Below the pieces are notes generated by a model. The model made no database searches. It worked only from the letters and a program-made list of their open reading frames with translations, and had not been told where the DNA came from. The position numbers were made by a program, and so were the translations under genes. Shown here piece after piece: positions 6,752 through 12,393 of a stretch of 12,393 nucleotides of DNA. How positions within the stretch are numbered: position 1 is the stretch's first letter; each line of letters opens with the position of its first letter. The stretch is from contig NZ_DHDZ01000009.1 in the NCBI RefSeq assembly GCF_002399615.1, forward strand, positions 18,295 through 30,687. The letters are read 5' to 3'. The stretch comes from Pedobacter sp. UBA4863. Lineage in GTDB: Bacteria > Bacteroidota > Bacteroidia > Sphingobacteriales > Sphingobacteriaceae.

Positions 6752-7753
6752 TTAAAAGTTCATTCTAGCCATTGGCGCTACTTCTTGCCCCACAAAATCT
6801 CCCTGTAAAAACTTGTGGTAACCTGCAATAGCAATCATGGCCGCATTGTCTGTACAATATTCGAATTTAGGAATAAAAACTTGCCAACCCAAGGTATCTT
6901 GCAAAGACAATAGTGCATTGCGCAAACCAGAATTAGCAGAAACCCCACCCGCAATAGCTATTTGTTTACAATGATACTGTTTAGCGGCCTTTTTTAGCTT
7001 ATTAAGTAAAATATTGACAATGCTGTGTTGTACCGAGGCGCAAATATCAGCCAAATTTTCTGCTACGAAAGCTGGGTTCTCCTTTTGACGGTCTCTTACG
7101 AAATAAAGAATTGCCGTTTTAAAGCCACTGAAACTAAAATTCAATCCCGGTATTTGAGGCTCTGGAAACTGATAGGCATTCGGATTGCCCTCCCTAGCGT
7201 GTTTGTCTATCAACGGGCCACCAGGATATGGTAAGTTTAAAATCTTAGCTGTTTTATCAAATGCTTCGCCTGCTGCATCGTCTAGCGTTTCGCCCACAAT
7301 CTCCATCTCAAAATAGTCTTTTACCAAAACAATTTGGGTGTGGCCGCCAGATACCGTTAAACACAAAAAAGGAAATGAAGGCATGGGCTGATCAATAAAA
7401 TGAGCCAAAATATGAGCCTGCATGTGGTTTATCGAAATTAAGGGCAGGTTTAATGCCAAGGCGAAAGATTTTGCAAAAGAAACGCCCACCAAAAGCGAGC
7501 CCAACAAGCCTGGCCCTTGCGTAAAAGCTACCCCATTAAGCTGTTTTTTATCTACGCCAGCTATAGCCAAGGCCTGTTGCACGGCGGGCACAATATTTTG
7601 TTGGTGAACCCTAGAAGCCAATTCTGGAATAACGCCTCCATAATTTTCATGAATTGTTTGGTTTGCAATAACATTGGCAGTAATTTTGCCGTTATCACAA
7701 ATGGCAACTGATGTTTCGTCGCATGACGACTCTATAGCTAATATGACAGACAC
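6752..7753 (-). CDS. tsaD: tRNA N6-threonylcarbamoyladenosine transferase TsaD
   Basis: TsaD transfers the threonylcarbamoyl group from threonylcarbamoyl-AMP to A37 of ANN-decoding tRNAs (t6A), acting with TsaB and TsaE. It is 333 residues long, usual for the family. Seen are the opening LAIESSCDETS (5-15), GGVIPELASR (39-48), the metal-binding HMQAH (His110 and His114), SGGHTQ (135-140) and the late metal/nucleotide Asp302 in CTDNAAM. The start codon is GTG at 7753: the in-frame TAA 15 nt upstream leaves no ATG, and the conserved N-terminus begins at once. The gene is followed by a small membrane protein gene after 10 nt. Its 5' end faces tamB with essentially no intergenic space, and an 11-nt overlap if tamB starts at 7743. 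Confidence 0.97.
   Translation of the reverse strand: MSVILAIESSCDETSVAICDNGKITANVIANQTIHENYGGVIPELASRVHQQNIVPAVQQALAIAGVDKKQLNGVAFTQGPGLLGSLLVGVSFAKSFALALNLPLISINHMQAHILAHFIDQPMPSFPFLCLTVSGGHTQIVLVKDYFEMEIVGETLDDAAGEAFDKTAKILNLPYPGGPLIDKHAREGNPNAYQFPEPQIPGLNFSFSGFKTAILYFVRDRQKENPAFVAENLADICASVQHSIVNILLNKLKKAAKQYHCKQIAIAGGVSANSGLRNALLSLQDTLGWQVFIPKFEYCTDNAAMIAIAGYHKFLQGDFVGQEVAPMARMNF
7657..7688 (+). promoter_or_regulatory. Putative tamB promoter inside tsaD
   Basis: TTTG (7657-7660), a 20-nt spacer and TAATTTTG (7681-7688) match the Bacteroidota promoter consensus at every defined base. The element lies within the 5' coding part of tsaD, on the opposite strand. Transcription would start near 7692, about 50 nt before the ATG at 7743 proposed as the original tamB start. 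This is the best promoter match in the window. Confidence 0.55.
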
Positions 7754-7972
7754 GAATAAAAATATTTAAGCTGCAAAATTATTAAAAAACTATTAAAAAT
7801 ACTGCTATGGGTCGTAGCTTCAATCATATTACTGGTTGCTGTTGTTCTTTTTTCATTACAATTTAGGGCCGTACAAACTTATGTAGCAAAAAAAGCAGCC
7901 AATTATCTTTCTAAAGAATTAAACACTACTGTAAAAGTTGGAGGGCTTCATATAAAACCTTTTAAATCTGTA
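7743..7972 (+). other. tamB: tamB N-terminal coding segment with apparent frameshift
   Basis: The tamB frame stays open upstream of the GTG at 7973, back to a TAA at 7757-7759. From about 7787 it encodes KKLLKILLWVV, then a strongly hydrophobic stretch to FSLQF (7862), then AVQTYVAKKAANYLSKELN. This is a cytoplasmic-basic start, membrane anchor and first periplasmic helix, exactly what a TamB needs. Yet no ATG, GTG or TTG occurs in that frame. An ATG at 7743 in another frame reads MTDTNK and would join the tamB frame if one A were added to the run at 7758-7762, giving MTDTNKKYLSCKIIKKLLK. So the segment is real coding sequence with either a one-base loss (sequencing or genuine) or a non-standard start such as ATT 7778 or CTG 7802. 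Confidence 0.72.
7874..7902 (-). promoter_or_regulatory. Putative tsaD promoter inside tamB
   Basis: On the minus strand TTG (7902-7900), an 18-nt spacer and TAAGTTTG (7881-7874) resemble the Bacteroidota -33/-7 pair, with slightly short spacing. Transcription would start near 7870, leaving a leader of about 116 nt before the tsaD GTG at 7753. It lies within the N-terminal coding part of tamB, because the two genes leave no free DNA between them. Confidence 0.35.
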
Positions 7973-10900
7973 GTGCTAGAAGAACTGTTGGTTTTAGACC
8001 TACATAAAGACACTTTAGCACACTTCCCTAAATTTTTGGTAGATATTAATCGATTTTCGCTTAAACAGCGGATATTAGACGTGAGTACCGTTCAGTTAAA
8101 CAATGGCACTTTCTTTTTAAAAACCCAAAAAGACGGCAACACCAATCTAGATTTTATTATAGATTATTTTGACAGTGGCCCAACTACCCCGAAAAAGAAG
8201 AAGAAAAAGTTCGAAATTTCGTTTGATCGTATCATTATTAACAATCTTCATTTCAAATACAAAAACCTGAAATATAACGAAAAGGTGAATGGGGTAAATT
8301 TTGAAGATGTTGACGTTACCAACATGAACGGCATTTTTGAAAAGCTGAACACCAAGCAACACATCATCCAAACCAACATTAAAAACCTTACATTCAAAGA
8401 AAAAAGCGGTTTTTACCTTAAAAACCTTAGTGCTTTTACCACTATAGACAGCAATGCCATAGAGCTAAAAAACCTGTTGCTAGTCACCAACAAAACCCGT
8501 CTTACCAATTATTATCAAATGAAGTTTAAAAGCTTCCGCGATTTTAAAGATTATGAAAATAAGGTAAGAATGAAGGCCAATTTCATTAACAGCCACGTAT
8601 CTTCTAGCGATGTTGCCTTTTTTGCACCAGCTTTAAAGAACATGAAACTAGACATAGCGGTAGATGGGCAAATAACTGGTTTGGTGAATAATTTAAAAGC
8701 AAAAAAATTAGCCATTAAAGCAGGCAGAGCAACTTATATTAAAGGCGATTTTAACATGAAGGGCCTTCCTAACTGGGACGAAACTTTCATGGATATGAAA
8801 ATTGAGCTTGCCGGCACCAACAAAAAAGATTTAGATGAGATTTTAACCGACCTTACTGGCAAACACATAAAATCTATTCCAGAAATTGTAAATAAGTTTG
8901 GCAACATTAATTTTAACGGCTACTTTACCGGCTTTCAGAACGATTTTATAGCGTACGGCGAATTTAAAACCAAATTAGGCCGCCTAAAATCTGACGTAAA
9001 CATGAAGATCGACAAAGCAGGCATACCTTCCTATACCGGCAATGTAAAAACTTACGACTTTCATATCGGCGATTTGGTAAACGAGAAATTGTTGGGCAGA
9101 ATAACATCCGAACTTTACGTTAAAGGCAGAGGAATTGAGGTTAAAAATTTAAGCGAAGAATTAAAAGGACAAATTAGCTACCTAGATTTTAAGGGCTATC
9201 GGTACCGCAACATTAATATCAACGGCACATTTGAAAAGAAGTTTTTTGATGGAAATTTAAAGATCAATGATAAAAATGTACAGTTAGATTTTGATGGTGG
9301 TGTTAATTTAAACCCAGAATTACCAGTTTTTAACTTTAAGGCAAACATTAGGAATGCCAAATTAAAAACACTTAAACTCTATAAAGATTCGCTTAAAGTT
9401 GATGCTATTTTTAGCACTAATTTCTCGGGCACTAACCTAGATAATTTACAGGGAAATTTATTGCTCCAAGAAATAACCATTAATAACCTTAGGGGCATTT
9501 ACAAAGTAGATTCGGTTTATCTAAATGCCAAGGGCACGGGCATGGACAGGAGCTTGAGCATTAACTCAGATATTCTCGAAGCAGGCATTAAAGGCCAATA
9601 CGATTTAGCAAGCATTGCCTCTTATTTTAAAGCAATTGCAAAAACATATATCCCTTCGCTGCAAACAAATGTAAGCAAGTACAAAACACAAGTATTCGAT
9701 TTCCGTTTAACGATTAAAGATTTTGAACCCATAGCCGAACTCATTTCCCCTGGGCTGGAGATCGACAAACAATCGCTCTTGGTGGGTGCTTTCGATTCGA
9801 GAAACAACATTGCCACATTAGGCGGCGTAATTAGGCGCTTGAAATTTAAAGGCATTACTGCCAACAACATCATTATAGATGAAAGTACTACACCAAGACA
9901 ACTGACCGCAATTGTGTCTTCAGACAGGGTTGACCTTAACGATAGCCTCTATATTAAGAATGTAAATATTTCGAATATCCTCCGTAACGACAGCCTCTCG
10001 TTAAACGTTAAATTATCAAATGCCGACGATGCCAACCAACTGGATTTAAACGGATTGGTAGAGTTCATGTCAGACACTTCCAAAATCAGCATCCTACCAT
10101 CCAACCTTAAAATTAACCATCAAGACTGGAACATTGAAGATAAGGTAGCCATAGCATTTAATCAAGGCAAAACCAAGGTGAGCAACTTCTCGTTAAGCAA
10201 TGGCAAGCAAGAGCTAAAGCTAGATGGGATGATTTCTGACGATCCTGAAGATGTAGTAGTACTGGCGTTAGAAAACTTTAACCTTAAAACCATCAATCCT
10301 TTCCTTAAAGGCTCTGGTCTTACATTTGGGGGTATTGCCAATGGTAAAACAAAAATTAGGAGCCTGCTTAAATTACCATTGGTAACCGATAGTATGCGTA
10401 TCGATTCCTTAGCTTTTAACAACACGTATATCGGCAGCCTATCAGACACCTCCTCTTATAGCAGCACAGCTAAGCTAGCCAATGTATATAGCAAAATTGT
10501 AGCTGCCGACCGAGAAACCTTTAACATTACCGGAAACATTAACGCTGCAGAAAAGTTAATAGACCTCCATGTAAAGTTAGACGATAGCGAGCTTGCGCTG
10601 CTTTCTCCATTTGTGCATAAATTAGTTTCGGACTTAAAAGGGAAAGTATCGGCAGATTTGACTGTAAAAGGCCCACTTGATGCGCCACTAATTAACGGCG
10701 ACATTAAGCTAGACAAAGCACAAGTAACCGTTAATTATTTAAAAACAACCTACATTATAAACAACGAAGTATCGGTAAAAAACAGCTCAATTCAGCTCGA
10801 TAATTTAGTTTTAGAGGATTTGGAAGGACATAAAGGTACGGCAAACGGTACGGTGGACATGAAGAACCTAGACAACCCTAATATACAGGTAGAACTAGAG

Positions 10901-12238
10901 GCTAAGGGCTTAATGGCACTAAATACCACCTCTAAGGATAATGCTGTTTATTTTGGCAGGGCTTATGGAACAGGAAAGTTTTCTTTTAGGGGCCCTACTA
11001 ACGATATGTTTATCGACATTAATGCAAAGACTGAAAAGGGCACCATTTTTAGCTTGCCCCTAAACAGCTCAGAAACCATTACAGATAAAGATTTTATCAC
11101 TTTTGTAAGTAAAGACACCACCAAAGTAATTAAAAAGCAATCGAGCTTTGAGGGGCTGAGCATGAACTTTAAACTAGCTGTCGATCCCGCCACTACGGTG
11201 AACATTTACACGGTTTTAGGCAAGCTTAGTGGCACGGGCAATGCAGAATTAGAGCTAAACATTTCTAAAGTTGGCGATTTTGAGATGAAAGGCGATTACA
11301 TTATAGAAAGTGGTGTTTTTGACTTTACGGCAAGAGAAGTTATTAATAAAAGGTTTGAGATTAGACAAGGCGGTACCATTAGATGGACGGGCAACCCGAT
11401 TAATGCGCAAATTAATTTGAAAGCAATTTATACGCTGAGGGCAGCTTTAGCCGATTTATACCAAGCGGCAAACCGAGACGCTAGTAGCAACGCCACCCAA
11501 ACGGCGCAAACCGAAGTAGAAATGGGATTAAGCGGCCTGTTAATGAAACCAGATATTAAATTAGATATTTTTTTCCCTGCCAATCCGGCCATTAAAGACG
11601 AATTACAATCGTACTTTAACGATGGAAATAACTTAAACACACAGGCATTAAGCTTAATTATACAGCGTAGGTTTGCCCCGGGTACAGGCGCCGAAAACCT
11701 AAGCCAACAATTAGGTTCGGTAGGCACAGGTACTGCTACCGATTTAATTTTCAACCAATTAAACAACGTTTTATCGAGCTTAAACCTAAACTTTGTAGAT
11801 ATTAATATCCGTTCTTTTAACGAAGCGAGCGCCTCTGCTAAACTTTTTAACGATCGTGTAATCATCAGTGCCGGCATTACCGATATCAGCAAAAGTTCTA
11901 TTGACAACGCTATTGGTTTTAAAAACGAGGTTGGCCATGAGCTAGAAATATTGGGCTTAATTAAAAAAGATGGTAGTTTGGTAGGTAAAATTGCCAATAA
12001 ACCACCTACCATTCAAAGTATATTTGCTAACCCAGGCATTGATCCCTATAAAAATGTTTTTTCTTTGGGCTTAGTTTACAACCAACAATTTGACACTTTT
12101 GGCGAACTACTGAAAAAGATAACGGGCAACTATCGCAAAGAGCAAAAAGAGAAAGAACGTAATAAAAGGCAAGAAAAAGCAAAAAAGCTAAGTAAAGAAG
12201 CAATTCTTAACGAGAGCAAAAAGAACCAGAGGAAATAA
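7973..12238 (+). CDS. tamB: Translocation/assembly module protein TamB
   Basis: This is a very long AsmA-clan protein (1421 residues from this GTG, about 1500 with the upstream anchor). TamB spans the periplasm, works with an outer-membrane BamA-like partner (TamA/TamL), and is implicated in outer-membrane protein assembly and phospholipid transport. Long stretches of amphipathic beta-strand repeats fill residues 1-1080. The DUF490/TamB C-terminal domain follows (about 1090-1370), with DFEMKGDYIIESGVFDF near 1101, PDIKLDIFFPA near 1193, ALSLIIQRRFAPG near 1225, and strands around LNFVDINIRSF and NDRVIISAGI (about 1272-1303). A lysine run lies near residues 74-79. After the domain comes a highly basic tail of about 40 residues. 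The GTG at 7973 is only the first standard start in frame and is probably not the true one, since it removes the membrane anchor. The gene diverges from tsaD. Confidence 0.88.
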   Translation: MLEELLVLDLHKDTLAHFPKFLVDINRFSLKQRILDVSTVQLNNGTFFLKTQKDGNTNLDFIIDYFDSGPTTPKKKKKKFEISFDRIIINNLHFKYKNLKYNEKVNGVNFEDVDVTNMNGIFEKLNTKQHIIQTNIKNLTFKEKSGFYLKNLSAFTTIDSNAIELKNLLLVTNKTRLTNYYQMKFKSFRDFKDYENKVRMKANFINSHVSSSDVAFFAPALKNMKLDIAVDGQITGLVNNLKAKKLAIKAGRATYIKGDFNMKGLPNWDETFMDMKIELAGTNKKDLDEILTDLTGKHIKSIPEIVNKFGNINFNGYFTGFQNDFIAYGEFKTKLGRLKSDVNMKIDKAGIPSYTGNVKTYDFHIGDLVNEKLLGRITSELYVKGRGIEVKNLSEELKGQISYLDFKGYRYRNININGTFEKKFFDGNLKINDKNVQLDFDGGVNLNPELPVFNFKANIRNAKLKTLKLYKDSLKVDAIFSTNFSGTNLDNLQGNLLLQEITINNLRGIYKVDSVYLNAKGTGMDRSLSINSDILEAGIKGQYDLASIASYFKAIAKTYIPSLQTNVSKYKTQVFDFRLTIKDFEPIAELISPGLEIDKQSLLVGAFDSRNNIATLGGVIRRLKFKGITANNIIIDESTTPRQLTAIVSSDRVDLNDSLYIKNVNISNILRNDSLSLNVKLSNADDANQLDLNGLVEFMSDTSKISILPSNLKINHQDWNIEDKVAIAFNQGKTKVSNFSLSNGKQELKLDGMISDDPEDVVVLALENFNLKTINPFLKGSGLTFGGIANGKTKIRSLLKLPLVTDSMRIDSLAFNNTYIGSLSDTSSYSSTAKLANVYSKIVAADRETFNITGNINAAEKLIDLHVKLDDSELALLSPFVHKLVSDLKGKVSADLTVKGPLDAPLINGDIKLDKAQVTVNYLKTTYIINNEVSVKNSSIQLDNLVLEDLEGHKGTANGTVDMKNLDNPNIQVELEAKGLMALNTTSKDNAVYFGRAYGTGKFSFRGPTNDMFIDINAKTEKGTIFSLPLNSSETITDKDFITFVSKDTTKVIKKQSSFEGLSMNFKLAVDPATTVNIYTVLGKLSGTGNAELELNISKVGDFEMKGDYIIESGVFDFTAREVINKRFEIRQGGTIRWTGNPINAQINLKAIYTLRAALADLYQAANRDASSNATQTAQTEVEMGLSGLLMKPDIKLDIFFPANPAIKDELQSYFNDGNNLNTQALSLIIQRRFAPGTGAENLSQQLGSVGTGTATDLIFNQLNNVLSSLNLNFVDINIRSFNEASASAKLFNDRVIISAGITDISKSSIDNAIGFKNEVGHELEILGLIKKDGSLVGKIANKPPTIQSIFANPGIDPYKNVFSLGLVYNQQFDTFGELLKKITGNYRKEQKEKERNKRQEKAKKLSKEAILNESKKNQRK

Positions 12239-12272
12239 AGAAATTTACACTTTCAGCCTGAATTTCTTTATT
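12234..12272 (+). terminator. Possible tamB terminator hairpin
   Basis: AATAAAGAAATT (12234-12245) pairs perfectly with AATTTCTTTATT (12261-12272) around a 15-nt loop, and the stem begins at the tamB stop codon. It is AT-rich and no T-run follows the stem, so termination would be weak. It might equally be an mRNA-stabilising 3' structure. Confidence 0.4.
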
Positions 12273-12304
12273 AGAAACCTTCGATTGTTATTCTATTAAT
12301 TATT

Positions 12305-12323
12305 AATACTCTGATAGAGTATT
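12305..12323. repeat. Short hairpin downstream of tamB
   Basis: AATACTCT (12305-12312) and AGAGTATT (12316-12323) form a perfect 8-bp stem around GAT. No T-run follows and no gene begins nearby. It could belong to the repeat cluster at the window edge or act as a processing site. Confidence 0.35.
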
Positions 12324-12333
12324 TGTAACACTG

Positions 12334-12393
12334 ACCCTGAAATAAATTCAGGGTGACGGTCTATAATCGCTCCGTCATGCTGAATTTATTTCA
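12334..12393. repeat. Nested inverted repeat, dispersed-repeat-like, cut by window end
   Basis: ACCCTGAA-ATAAA-TTCAGGGT (12334-12354) is a perfect 8-bp hairpin. With the following GACGG, the segment 12338-12359 is an inverted copy of 12372-12393, matching at 20 of 22 positions around a 12-nt spacer (12360-12371). The right copy starts CCGTCATGCTGAATTTATT and would continue past the window, probably forming its own hairpin. The core CTGAATTTATTTCAG resembles short dispersed intergenic repeats I recall from several bacterial genomes. Copy number cannot be checked here. No coding region is seen in 12239-12393. Confidence 0.6.

Noticed and set aside
7758..7763. Programmed -1 frameshift site for tamB at AAAAAT
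   Set aside because: In the ATG 7743 frame, slipping back one base would place a TAA under the P-site tRNA, so it is not a canonical slippery heptamer. A missing base or a non-standard start is simpler.
11428..12012. 194-codon open frame on the minus strand inside tamB
   Set aside because: It lies wholly opposite the conserved TamB C-terminal domain. Its composition is the mirror of those codons, and it has no recognisable domain or promoter.
1..12393. CRISPR array, phage, transposase or defence system
   Set aside because: No regularly spaced direct repeats and no protein with integrase, nuclease-defence or transposase features were seen. All large genes are recognisable housekeeping or envelope genes.

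Overview
This window looks like a piece of a Bacteroidota chromosome, most probably from the Sphingobacteriaceae (Pedobacter-like). The reasons are the low GC content, the near absence of Shine-Dalgarno sites, several matches to the Bacteroidota promoter pattern (TTTG near -33, TAnnTTTG near -7), and the RecA, TsaD and AsmA/TamB protein sequences. The species cannot be named from the sequence. The content is core housekeeping: cell envelope, peptidoglycan, DNA repair and tRNA modification. I see no CRISPR array, transposase, phage gene, toxin system, tRNA or rRNA.

Layout. Bases 1-215 are non-coding and hold a 26-bp imperfect palindrome. An AsmA-family envelope protein gene (216-2648, +) follows. 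It converges on a minus-strand set that reads mtgA (4341-3616), a 95-nt gap, a DUF488/YeaO-type gene (3520-3155) and a hemerythrin-like gene (3155-2691). The last two overlap by one base (TAATG). mtgA and nth (4444-5124, +) diverge from a 102-nt region with facing promoter motifs that abut both start codons, so both mRNAs may be leaderless. A 230-nt gap with two tandem hairpins and a probable recA promoter precedes recA (5355-6365, +). A strong terminator, probably bidirectional, separates recA from the convergent operon tsaD (7753-6752, -) and a small two-helix membrane protein (6741-6511, -). tamB (+) runs to 12238. The window ends in hairpins and a dispersed-repeat-like inverted repeat cut by the edge.

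AsmA and TamB belong to the same clan of envelope-spanning proteins, and with MtgA they give the window an envelope theme. Nth and RecA supply base-excision and recombination repair. TsaD makes t6A37 in tRNA. The hemerythrin/DUF488 pair may be a small stress-response unit.

The points most worth checking are these. (1) The tamB start: the first ATG/GTG start in frame, GTG at 7973, cuts off an obvious membrane anchor; a single missing A in the run at 7758-7762 would restore an ATG start at 7743. (2) Promoters nested inside the opposing tsaD and tamB coding regions. (3) The paired hairpins after nth. (4) The repeat at the right edge. I found no convincing new biological system here.
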